From NCBI GenBank assembly GCA_019247135.1, contig JAFAPL010001098.1, forward strand, positions 1 through 13,088: a DNA stretch of 13,088 nucleotides, written 5' to 3'. This DNA comes from Chloroflexota bacterium. GTDB taxonomy: Bacteria > Chloroflexota > UBA6077 > CF-72. The notes under the pieces were generated by a model. The model searched no databases. It saw nothing but the letters and a program-made list of their open reading frames with translations, and was not told the DNA's origin. Positions 6,316 through 11,996 of the stretch are shown piece after piece. A program made the translations under genes and the position numbers. The number at the start of each line of letters is the position of its first letter. Position 1 is the stretch's first letter.

Positions 6316-7267
6316 GGCCGGAGCAAGGAAAAGAGTGTTGTTCCTTTGCACGCATAACTCGGCGCGCAGCCCGATGGCCGAAGGGTTGCTGCGTGCGCTC
6401 GGCGGCGGTCGCTTCGAGCCCTTCTCCGCAGGGACCGAGGCGACGCGAGTACGTCCACTGGCAATCCGCGCGATGGCCGAACTCGGGATTGACATCTCCG
6501 ATCAGCACAGCAAGACCCTGGATCGGTATCGCGACCAGCCGTTTGACACCGTAATTACCGTGTGCGACCAAGCCAACGAGACGTGCCCAGTCTTCCCTGG
6601 TGCCAGGGCGCGGCGACACTGGAGTTTTCCAGACCCGAGTCAGGCGTTAGGCGACGAAGATCAGCAACTGTCCGTCTATCGCGAGGTACGTGACGGCATC
6701 CGCGAGCGTATCGAGAGCGAGCTTCTCGGAGGGCAGTCAGCGACCGGACCAGTCGTGCGCGCGGCCAATCGTGGGGACGCGGCAGCGATTGCGCGTGTGT
6801 TCAACCAGGGTATCGAAGATCGTGTTGCCACCTTCCAGACCCTGCGGCGCAGCGTTGTCGATATCGAGCGTTTGCTTGCCGAGCGGACTGGTCGCTTCCC
6901 CACGATCGTGGTGGAGATTGACGGCGAGGTCGTCGCATGGGCTAGCGCAGGCATGTACCGTTCCCCGCCCTGGTACGAACGCATCGCCGAGCACTCTGTG
7001 TACGTAGATCGCGCGCATCGCGGCGGTGGCATCGGCCAGGCGGCGCTCGCGGCACTGTGTCAGGAGGCCGAACGATTGGGTTTCTTGAAACTCGTTAGCC
7101 GCATCTTTCCAGAGAATGACGCGAGCCGTGCGTTGCACCGCAAAGTCGGTTTTCGCGAAGTGGGGACCTATCACCGTCACGGCAAGCTGGATGGAGTGTG
7201 GCGCGATTGCGTGATCGTCGAGAAGTTGCTGGGCGAGGCAGCGAGGAGCGAGTTGGAGTCACCCTAG
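6308..7267 (+). CDS. arsC: Arsenate reductase (ArsC, thioredoxin type) fused to ArsN-like GNAT acetyltransferase
   Basis: A two-domain protein of 319 residues. Residues 8-142 are a low-molecular-weight phosphatase-like arsenate reductase: P-loop Cys14-x5-Arg20 (CTHNSAR) and the redox pair Cys86/Cys93, spaced 7 as in the pI258 thioredoxin-coupled enzyme (82/89). Residues 148-310 are a GNAT acetyltransferase with acetyl-CoA loop RGGGIG (238-243), and MYRSPPWYERIAEHSVYV resembles phosphinothricin N-acetyltransferases and ArsN, known for acetylating arsinothricin. The linker is only about 6 residues. GTG 6308 is chosen because GGAGG (6297-6301) lies 6 nt upstream; ATG 6275 adds residues antisense in context and has no such site. 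Last recognisable gene of the operon. Confidence 0.93.
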   Translation: MPEAGARKRVLFLCTHNSARSPMAEGLLRALGGGRFEPFSAGTEATRVRPLAIRAMAELGIDISDQHSKTLDRYRDQPFDTVITVCDQANETCPVFPGARARRHWSFPDPSQALGDEDQQLSVYREVRDGIRERIESELLGGQSATGPVVRAANRGDAAAIARVFNQGIEDRVATFQTLRRSVVDIERLLAERTGRFPTIVVEIDGEVVAWASAGMYRSPPWYERIAEHSVYVDRAHRGGGIGQAALAALCQEAERLGFLKLVSRIFPENDASRALHRKVGFREVGTYHRHGKLDGVWRDCVIVEKLLGEAARSELESP

Positions 7268-7289
7268 CGGCCAATACACGGAGGACCAT

Positions 7290-7409
7290 GTGATCGAGGC
7301 GGCTGGTGGCCCGCAGACACGCATTATCACTCGCCACAGTGAGGTACCTGGCAAGGTAGCCTCAACCGGAGACCGAGGGGGACGGGCTGAGACAGGACAG
7401 GAGGCTCGA
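7290..7409 (+). pseudogene. Possible truncated reading frame at the island end
   Basis: GGAGGA (7280-7285) precedes GTG 7290 by 4 nt, and the frame reads MIEAAGGPQTRIITRHSEVP before entering the tRNA-Tyr-like sequence, so a further operon gene may have been cut by the right att site. No family is recognised and the stretch is too short to judge. The frame continues to 7502 only through tRNA-like DNA. Low certainty; it may be non-coding. Confidence 0.2.
7342..7361. repeat. Possible integrase arm sites, right side
   Basis: AGGTACCTGGCAAGGTAGCC repeats the 11-mer found at 3928-3938 and adds a second AAGGTA-type element 10 bp further. It lies 110 bp inside the right 27-bp repeat, mirroring the left cluster. 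Arm-site function is inferred. Confidence 0.35.
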
Positions 7410-7494
7410 GGTGGACAACGGTCGAGCCAGGCCGGTGCGAACTGTAAGGCGGTCGCACGGAAGTGCTACTCAGGTTCGAATCCTGCCCCCACCA
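7410..7494 (+). pseudogene. Degenerate collinear tRNA-Tyr copy
   Basis: An 85-nt segment lines up without gaps with the intact tRNA-Tyr. The last 24 nt are identical, the anticodon loop to variable arm matches at 21 of 29 positions, the first five bases GGTGG are the same, and the rest of the 5' half is unrelated. Anticodon GTA is kept. The anticodon stem cannot pair (GCGAA against GCGGT) and the T-stem has one mismatch, so a normal tRNA is unlikely. The variable-arm hairpin is intact as GCAC-GGAA-GTGC, with two base pairs flipped relative to the real gene. Confidence 0.6.
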
Positions 7495-7497
7495 CCC
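7471..7497 (+). repeat. attR-like direct repeat
   Basis: Exact 27-bp copy of 3812-3838, the T-arm to acceptor end of tRNA-Tyr plus CCC. It marks the right boundary of the island, 11 bp from the stop of the GIY-YIG-like gene. Confidence 0.85.
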
Positions 7498-7507
7498 GCT
7501 GACGGCA

Positions 7508-7771
7508 TCACCGACGAGCACGGCGGCGGCATCGCGGACACGCCGCCTTCGGACCGCTGCGCTTCAGGACACGCTCCCTCTTTTTGTCGGTGTCGGGCCA
7601 TACGCGCACCAGGTGAACAGCGATCCCGGCCGCGAGTGCCTGCGCGACCAGGCGGGCGCCATGTCCTCGCGCGTGCAGCGCTACGCGGCGGTCGATGTCC
7701 ACCGACCAGCCGAGGTAATGCTGAGCCCGAAAGATCGGTCGATCGAAGTGGAGCAGATAGCAGCCCTGCAC
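7508..7771 (-). CDS. Small GIY-YIG-like protein
   Basis: An 87-residue protein resembling short GIY-YIG nuclease-superfamily proteins of high-GC bacteria. CYLLHF (residues 4-9) stands at the GIY strand, HYLGW (18-22) at the YIG strand, Arg28/Arg29 at the conserved arginine, and Glu67 in KRERVLK could be the metal-binding Glu. It ends with a basic CPRC-containing tail. The GIY element is degenerate, so nuclease activity is uncertain. GTG 7771 is the first possible start after an in-frame TGA directly upstream; no clear ribosome binding site is present. It lies outside the island, antisense to the adjacent tRNA genes, with its stop 11 bp from the att repeat. Confidence 0.65.
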   Translation of the reverse strand: MQGCYLLHFDRPIFRAQHYLGWSVDIDRRVALHARGHGARLVAQALAAGIAVHLVRVWPDTDKKRERVLKRSGPKAACPRCRRRARR

Positions 7772-7864
7772 TCAGGCGCGACTGTAGGGCATCTGCCCAA
7801 TGCTCTTCCGGATTTCGTCTGATGCGCCCCGCGGAACAGGGACAAACCTGCGCTCTGTTCTTGA

Positions 7865-7870
7865 TAGAAT
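7865..7870 (+). promoter_or_regulatory. -10 element for tRNA-Thr(GGT)-rpmG
   Basis: TAGAAT lies 13 nt before the tRNA 5' end, the right distance for transcription starting just ahead of the tRNA. No good -35 is seen. The next gene, rpmG, begins 29 nt after the tRNA with no visible terminator, so they may share this promoter. Confidence 0.45.
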
Positions 7871-7883
7871 CGGGGGCTGGCTG

Positions 7884-7955
7884 GCCCATGTAGCTCAGTG
7901 GTAGAGCACACCCTTGGTAAGGGTGAGGTCGTGAGTTCGATCCTCACCATGGGCT
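7884..7955 (+). tRNA. trnT: tRNA-Thr(GGT)
   Basis: The acceptor GCCCATG (7884-7890) pairs with CATGGGC (7948-7954), with discriminator T; CCA is not encoded. Anticodon stem CACCC/GGGTG, loop TTGGTAA, anticodon GGT at 7916-7918. D-arm GCTC...GAGC and T-arm GTGAG/CTCAC with TTCGATC. It begins the tRNA-Thr / rpmG / tRNA-Trp cluster commonly found before secE and nusG. Confidence 0.97.
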
Positions 7956-7984
7956 CTGGTCACAGATAGGAACACACACAAGAG

Positions 7985-8149
7985 ATGGCCAAGAAAGCAG
8001 ATCGCGTGTTGATCACGCTGGCGTGTGCGGACTGCAAGGAGCGCACGTATCACTCGGAAAAAAACAAGCGCAACGATCCTGATCGGATTGCGCTGCAGAA
8101 GTATTGTCCGCGCTGCAGGCGGCATACGGAGCATCGCGAGACGCGCTGA
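7985..8149 (+). CDS. rpmG: 50S ribosomal protein L33
   Basis: A 54-residue component of the large ribosomal subunit near the E site. It begins [14 protein letters not shown] and has two CxxC pairs (Cys14/Cys17 and Cys41/Cys44, in CADC and CPRC), the zinc-ribbon (Cys-plus) form; the [14 protein letters not shown] block is characteristic of L33. AAGAG lies directly before the ATG at 7985. Placement between tRNA-Thr(GGT) and tRNA-Trp is the widely conserved order. The length is normal for the family. Confidence 0.97.
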   Translation: MAKKADRVLITLACADCKERTYHSEKNKRNDPDRIALQKYCPRCRRHTEHRETR

Positions 8150-8227
8150 GCCGCCGCGCGTCGTCGACTTGGCTGCCTTGTGGCAGGAATGCTATAAGGC
8201 GGCGGTCGGAGACAATTGCACACGTAC

Positions 8228-8300
8228 AGGGGCGTAGCTCAGTTGGTAGAGCGCCGATCTCCAAAATCGGATGCCGGGGGTTCGAGTCCCTCCGCCCCTG
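8228..8300 (+). tRNA. trnW: tRNA-Trp(CCA)
   Basis: The acceptor AGGGGCG (8228-8234) pairs with CGCCCCT (8293-8299), discriminator G at 8300, CCA not encoded. Anticodon stem CCGAT/ATCGG, loop CTCCAAA, anticodon CCA at 8261-8263. D-arm and T-arm are standard. secE would be expected next but is not found; the antisense HNH frame runs into this gene from the other side. Confidence 0.97.
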
Positions 8301-8770
8301 CTACATTGAGCGGGCTCAGCGCAAGCTTTCGCCAGCCGAACTGGGCCGCCGTACGGCGCTGGTGACAGTTTGCGCAGCACACGTCGCACTTCGCCATTTC
8401 GGCTTCGATCTGCGGCCAGCCTGAGTAGCGGGACAGCAAGCGGCCGACCTCGATCGCTTTTTCAGCGCGATCACGATGGTCGAACTGCAGCACGATAAGG
8501 TCGCTCTCGCCGCAATCGACGCACGGATGCGCCGAAAGGTATTCCACAATGCGCCGTATATTCGCGATGGCGTACTCGACGTTGTGGCGTCTCGCGCTGG
8601 CGATGTAGCGGTCGCGATTGCGTTCGTAGTGCCCGCGGTTCCACGCGGCGTGGCAGGCGCGACCAGTAGCTGTGGCGTACGCCGCTTGCTCGGTTCTTGA
8701 AGCTGAACGCTTCGAGCGGCTTGAGTTCCCCACATCTCGCGCAGAGTTTTTGACAACTCCCCTCATGCAT
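8239..8770 (-). pseudogene. HNH endonuclease, frameshifted
   Basis: A Zn-finger HNH protein in two frames. Bases 8770-8665 encode MHEGSCQKLCARCGELKP and on to RASGVRHSY with an N-terminal CxxC; the continuation YCRACHAAWNRGHYERN lies in the next frame. Removing one base from the CC at 8663-8664 restores a continuous protein with both CxxC pairs. The nuclease core is complete: CVDCG, FDHRD, and CANCHQRR. The family is a common HNH type in actinobacterial and metagenomic genomes. The frame has no stop of its own and ends at TGA inside tRNA-Trp, so the last 20 or so residues are antisense tRNA. A sequencing error, true decay or programmed frameshifting would each explain the break. Confidence 0.75.
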
Positions 8771-8775
8771 GTCAC

Positions 8776-8803
8776 AGTGTAGAACACAAGTTCTAACGTT
8801 CAG
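8776..8803 (-). promoter_or_regulatory. HNH promoter with LexA-like box
   Basis: On the minus strand, -35 CTGAAC (8798-8803), 16-bp spacer and -10 TACACT (8776-8781) place the start at or next to the ATG at 8770, suggesting a leaderless mRNA. Between the two boxes is the palindrome TAGAAC-acaa-GTTCTA (8780-8795), containing GAAC-N4-GTTC, the core of LexA/DinR boxes of Gram-positive type. LexA control is inferred. Confidence 0.45.
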
Positions 8804-8819
8804 GGGAGTTTTTGTACAC

Positions 8820-9500
8820 ATGATCGAGGTCGTGCCGTTCGGCGGCTTCAAGCCGCAACTGCTGCAATTCCTGAGTGAACTGAGCGCCAACAACACGCGC
8901 GACTGGTTCCAGGCGCACTACACCGACTACCAGGCTGTGCTCGTCCAGCCCGCGAAAGAGTTCGTGCTCGCCATGGGCGACGTGCTCCCAGAGCTGGGTG
9001 AGGACATCCGTGCAGAGCCGAAGGTCTATGGGTCGATTCTGCCCATCACTCGCGACACGCGGTTTTCGAAGGACAAGACGCCGTACAAGACGCATCTCGA
9101 CCTGTGGTTCTGGCAGCCCATCGACGACGCGCCCAGTCGTGAGTGTCCAGGCTATTACTTGCGCATCTTGCCGGAGGCGCTGATGCTCGGGGCAGGCATG
9201 CACAGGTTCTCGGACCGGGCGCAGGCGGCATTTCGTCGCGCGGTTCAGGAGCCAGCGCACGCCGAAAACCTCGCCCGAACGACACGACAGCTGGCCGAGA
9301 GCGGTTACGAACTGGCGGGGGAGACATTGAAGCGCCCGGCGAACGGGAATGACTGGCTGAAGTACACCGGCCTCCACGCCAATCAGACGTTTCCCGTGCC
9401 AGACGACTTTTATAGCGAGCGCCTGACGCAATGGTGTCTGGAGCACTACCGTCGGCTGGCACCATTACAGCAATGGCTCGTCGAGATTCTGCGCGAATGA
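8820..9500 (+). CDS. DUF2461 family protein
   Basis: A 226-residue protein of the DUF2461/TIGR02453 family, whose biochemical role is not established. Hallmarks are NTRDWFQAHYTDYQ near the N-terminus and the conserved TRDTRFSKDKTPYKTHL block, followed by GYYLRI and GAGMHRFSD. No signal peptide or membrane segment is present. ATG 8820 is chosen because family members begin close to the FKPQLLQFL segment; GGGGAG (8803-8808) is 11 nt upstream, somewhat far. The upstream in-frame ATG at 8769 would overlap the divergent HNH promoter. The end overlaps the CPBP gene as ATGA, so translation is probably coupled. Confidence 0.88.
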   Translation: MIEVVPFGGFKPQLLQFLSELSANNTRDWFQAHYTDYQAVLVQPAKEFVLAMGDVLPELGEDIRAEPKVYGSILPITRDTRFSKDKTPYKTHLDLWFWQPIDDAPSRECPGYYLRILPEALMLGAGMHRFSDRAQAAFRRAVQEPAHAENLARTTRQLAESGYELAGETLKRPANGNDWLKYTGLHANQTFPVPDDFYSERLTQWCLEHYRRLAPLQQWLVEILRE

Positions 9501-10444
9501 TGGCGCGCGCGGGCGGCCGCGCGGAAACGCCAGCCGAACGCGGCGAGCCGCGCACGTTCTCAGCCGAGGAGCGCCTGTTGCGCGACCTGCTGATCGTGGT
9601 GCGCATCCTGGCGGCGCTGTTCGCGTATCTCGGCGTCCTGTCGGGGCTGGCGATCGCGCTGTTTTTGCTCGGTGCGTTCGTGGTGCCGGGGGCGCGCGAA
9701 GGCCCGCTCGCGCTGCTCGGTCTGGGCGTCGCCGAAGGCGGCGCGATGGCCGCGGTGCTGCTGATCTGGCACAAGATCGATCGGCAGCGACTGGCCGCGC
9801 TCGGGCTGGCGGGGCCGAGGCCACGGGCGCGCAGGCAATGGCTGCGCGGGGCAGCCATCGGCGGACTGATGATGGGCGTGGTCGTGCTGGGCTGGTACAC
9901 ACTCGTGGACGGGGCGACCTGGAGCACCAACCCCGACGCGGGCCGGGCGACGATCGCTCTGGTCGTGGGCCTCGTCGGCTTCGTGGTTCAGGGGCCGAGC
10001 GAGGAGGTGCTCTTCCGCGGCTACATCCTGGAGAACGTACGCCGCCGCTGGGGGGTGGCCTGGGCGATCGGTGTCTCGGCGCTCGCGTTCGCCGTCATGC
10101 ACGCGTTCAACGCCAGCTTCGGGCTGCTCCCGTTCGTCAACCTGGTGCTCTTCGGGGTGGCGACTGCCGTGTACAAACTCAGAGTGGATGGCGGCCAGTT
10201 GTGGGGCGTCTTTGCCATCCACACCGTGTGGAATTGGCTCCAACAGGTCGTCTTCGGCTTGCCCAACAGCGGCAATGCGTCCGTGTCGGCAAACACGCTC
10301 TTCAGCGTGCAGCCGAACATGGCGCTACCCGACGCGATGTGGGGTGGCGGCTTCGGGCCAGAAGGCACCCTTGCGACGACACTGGTGCTGATCGGCCTGA
10401 TCGCGGCCGTCACGCGCTTGCAGCGCGCTACGCCAGCTCGCTGA
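9497..10444 (+). CDS. CPBP (CAAX-type) intramembrane metalloprotease
   Basis: A 315-residue polytopic membrane protein with about 7-8 hydrophobic segments and an Ala/Arg-rich cytoplasmic N-terminus. Family motifs are SEEVLFRGYIL (Glu169, Glu170, Arg174), FAVMHAF (His202) and HTVWNW (His242, Asn246), the catalytic set of CPBP/Abi proteins related to eukaryotic Rce1. Members act in membrane-protein processing, bacteriocin immunity or unknown roles; the substrate here is unknown. ATG 9497 overlaps the previous stop as ATGA; ATG 9473 is in frame too, but overlaps DUF2461 more. The last 17 nt overlap the convergent gene ending at 10428. Confidence 0.88.
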   Translation: MMARAGGRAETPAERGEPRTFSAEERLLRDLLIVVRILAALFAYLGVLSGLAIALFLLGAFVVPGAREGPLALLGLGVAEGGAMAAVLLIWHKIDRQRLAALGLAGPRPRARRQWLRGAAIGGLMMGVVVLGWYTLVDGATWSTNPDAGRATIALVVGLVGFVVQGPSEEVLFRGYILENVRRRWGVAWAIGVSALAFAVMHAFNASFGLLPFVNLVLFGVATAVYKLRVDGGQLWGVFAIHTVWNWLQQVVFGLPNSGNASVSANTLFSVQPNMALPDAMWGGGFGPEGTLATTLVLIGLIAAVTRLQRATPAR

Positions 10445-10676
10445 GGCCGACCGTTTGAGACGGAACCTGCTCTTCGCTGCGCAGCCGCTGCGCAATGCGG
10501 CGGGCAAACAGCAGACCGTCGACCGCGCGCTGATCCGTCGAGAGCATCTCGTGCGGCGCACAGGTCGTAACTCGCACGCCCTCAGCCGTCATCACGCATG
10601 AGCAGTTGCGGCTCAACGCTTCAAGGAGTTCGAGGGCTTCAGTTTGGGTGCCGTGCCACAGCACGTTTGCTGCCAT
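10428..10676 (-). CDS. Small conserved-looking protein of unknown function
   Basis: An 82-residue protein I do not recognise. The start is well defined: GGAGGTGA ends 8 nt before ATG 10676, one of the best ribosome binding sites in the window. The sequence has an amphipathic N-terminal helix (TEALELLEALSRN), a CSC pair (Cys25, Cys27) plus Cys39 in the middle, and a basic helix (LLFARRIAQRLR) before a polar tail. No signal peptide or membrane segment is seen. It is convergent with, and overlaps by 17 nt, the CPBP gene. The strong start signal and soluble, non-repetitive composition argue for a real gene. Confidence 0.7.
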   Translation of the reverse strand: MAANVLWHGTQTEALELLEALSRNCSCVMTAEGVRVTTCAPHEMLSTDQRAVDGLLFARRIAQRLRSEEQVPSQTVGLSELA

Positions 10677-10799
10677 GTGGGTTGTCACCTCCGTACGGGC
10701 CCGACACGTTACACCGCCTCGATCACCGCCGAGGCCCGCGGCCACTTACTGTTACCAAACGCAACAAGCGTGCCAGTAAAACGACGTTTGTAAACGCAA

Positions 10800-10827
10800 T
10801 TGGCGTCGCAAGAGCATGTGATATAGT
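10800..10827 (+). promoter_or_regulatory. Promoter of the polyamine operon leader
   Basis: An extended -10, TGATATAGT (TATAGT at 10822-10827), lies 16 bp after TTGGCG (10800-10805). Transcription would start near 10834, giving a leader of about 230 nt before the first gene. Confidence 0.5.
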
Positions 10828-10833
10828 TCTGTG

Positions 10834-11064
10834 CTGTCGCCGCAGGCGATTCGCTGTCGGAGAAATCCGACTCTTGTCGCAACCGCCCGCAACGCGCGAG
10901 CGGCCATAGACTCAATCGAACACCATTTTCTGGGGTCGGCTAAACACCCGAACTGCTGACCAGCGCAAGCTGTCAGTGGGGCCACCTTGGGGTGGTGTTT
11001 TCTGTTGTCCTCTGTCGGGCCCGCGGCCCTCAATAACACGCCCGCGTGTCGGGAGGTCTATGCG
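10834..11064 (+). ncRNA. Structured 5' leader of the polyamine operon
   Basis: A gene-free stretch with successive hairpins: TCGCC-GCA-GGCGA (10837-10849); GTCGGA-GAAA-TCCGAC (10856-10871), 6 bp with a GNRA loop; GGGT/ACCC (10933-10949); CTGA(C)CAGC-GCAA-GCTGTCAG (10956-10976), 8 bp with a bulge and a second GNRA loop; a terminator-like hairpin (10981-11004); GGGCC-CGC-GGCCC; and ACACGC-CC-GCGTGT (11037-11050) touching the ribosome binding site. This looks like a cis-regulatory RNA or a small RNA with its own terminator. I cannot match it to a known riboswitch class. Confidence 0.45.
10981..11004 (+). terminator. Terminator-like hairpin in the leader
   Basis: GCCACC-TTGG-GGTGGT forms a 6-bp stem (one G-U pair) followed by GTTTTCTGTT. 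It lies 60 nt ahead of the first coding start, so it could attenuate the operon or end a separate small RNA. The short stem and interrupted T tract make it moderate at best. Confidence 0.45.
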
Positions 11065-11538
11065 TTGCACACATCCTCGCTCCAAATACCGAATGCCATC
11101 TGGGCCTCCGCTGGCGCGGCGGAAGGTGATACCGAGCTAAACGCGTTCGATAACGCGCTGCTCGCGGCCAGGGTCGGCAATCTCAACCTGATCCGCGTCA
11201 GCAGCGTCCTGCCCCAGGACGCCGCCGTTCTTCAAGAGCCACCCGACATCACGCCGGGTTCGCTCGTTCCCACGGTCTATTCTGTCCACGTCTCAGCAAC
11301 TCCTGGCGATACTATCGCCGCCGCGGTTGGGATCGGTGTTGCCCACGGGTCCCACGGGATGATCTACGAGTCGCATGGCACCTCCCTCAAAGAGGTCGAA
11401 GCGACCGTACGCCAGATGATCGACGAAGGCTTCGCCCGACGCGGGCTCCGCCTCAAAGAGGTCATCGTTCGCTCGATCGAGCACAAGGTCGAACGGATTG
11501 GCTGCGCTGTCGCGGCCGTAGTCCTGTGGTGGAGGTGA
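11065..11538 (+). CDS. pdaD: Pyruvoyl-dependent arginine decarboxylase
   Basis: A 157-residue proenzyme that cleaves itself to form a pyruvoyl group and decarboxylates arginine to agmatine. The processing site is Ser46-Ser47 in LIRVSSVLP, matching the VSS site of the Methanocaldococcus enzyme; Glu102 in GMIYESHGTS corresponds to the catalytic Glu in the SEHHAFG block. The N-terminal IPNAIWASAGAAEGDTELNAFDNAL and the C-terminal VERIGCAVAAVVLW fit the family length of about 155-165. The start is TTG 11065: GGGAGG (11051-11056) lies 8 nt upstream, while the longer TTG 10987 would place leader hairpins in the protein. The TGA at 11536-11538 lies inside the speD ribosome binding region, 5 nt before its ATG. 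Confidence 0.9.
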   Translation: MHTSSLQIPNAIWASAGAAEGDTELNAFDNALLAARVGNLNLIRVSSVLPQDAAVLQEPPDITPGSLVPTVYSVHVSATPGDTIAAAVGIGVAHGSHGMIYESHGTSLKEVEATVRQMIDEGFARRGLRLKEVIVRSIEHKVERIGCAVAAVVLWWR

Positions 11539-11543
11539 ACCCT

Positions 11544-11990
11544 ATGCAAGCGATTGGTCGCCACATCATCCTCGAAATGTGGGGCTGTCAGAATCTGAAT
11601 TCGGTGGACGCGGCCGAGCGGGCCCTGCGCGAGATGGTGGACGCCCTGGATGTCCATCTTCTGGACCTGCGGGTGTATCCGTTCAGCCCGGTCGGAGTCA
11701 CGGGCATCGCCATCGTCTCTGAAAGCCACCTGGTCATCCATACGTGGCCCGAGCACGGCTATGCCGCTGTCGACATCTTTACCTGCGGTGCCCCGCGCGA
11801 CCCGCGAGATGCCGTGCGGGTGCTCAAACAATATTTCCAGCCCGAACGGATCGGCGTCATGGAGATCAACCGAGGGCAACTGGAGTTGCCCGAGGATGCG
11901 CTCGACGCCGCCCCGGTCAGACCTGTGCCGACCCCACCAGCGGAGCGCAGGTCGTCGCGTCGGACCCGCGCGCCAGCGCTCTCGGCCTGA
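11544..11990 (+). CDS. speD: S-adenosylmethionine decarboxylase proenzyme (class 1B)
   Basis: A 148-residue proenzyme giving decarboxylated SAM, the aminopropyl donor for spermidine. Self-cleavage at Glu60-Ser61 in VSESHLVIHTWPEHGYAAVD makes the pyruvoyl group from Ser61; His66 and Cys81 (FTCG) match His68 and Cys83 of the Thermotoga enzyme with a constant offset. The C-terminal 35 residues are Pro/Arg-rich and likely disordered. ATG 11544 is chosen because GGAGG (11531-11535) lies 8 nt upstream; it follows the arginine decarboxylase by 5 nt. speE follows after 6 nt. Confidence 0.95.
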   Translation: MQAIGRHIILEMWGCQNLNSVDAAERALREMVDALDVHLLDLRVYPFSPVGVTGIAIVSESHLVIHTWPEHGYAAVDIFTCGAPRDPRDAVRVLKQYFQPERIGVMEINRGQLELPEDALDAAPVRPVPTPPAERRSSRRTRAPALSA

Positions 11991-11996
11991 CCCGCG

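Larger units (their letters stand above)
3839..7470. mobile_element. Arsenic resistance genomic island at tRNA-Tyr
   Basis: The segment between the two 27-bp repeats (about 3.6 kb) holds an integrase relic next to the left end, arsR, arsM, a MIP channel gene and an arsC-GNAT fusion. Both flanks carry translation-related genes (tRNA-Tyr on the left; GIY-YIG, tRNA-Thr, rpmG and tRNA-Trp on the right) that would be contiguous without it. The integrase is broken, so the island is probably fixed. No transfer genes, origin or other cargo are visible. Confidence 0.75.

Noticed and set aside
7411..7893. Plus-strand frames of 119-160 residues between att and tRNA-Thr
   Set aside because: No motifs; the minus-strand GIY-YIG-like frame in the same place explains the coding signal.
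8239..8300. C-terminal residues EGLEPPAS of the HNH frame as real protein
   Set aside because: This is the familiar antisense translation of a tRNA T-arm; the HNH domain ends before it.
10987..11064. Longer arginine decarboxylase from TTG 10987
   Set aside because: It would begin inside the terminator-like hairpin; TTG 11065 has GGGAGG at 8 nt and fits the family length.
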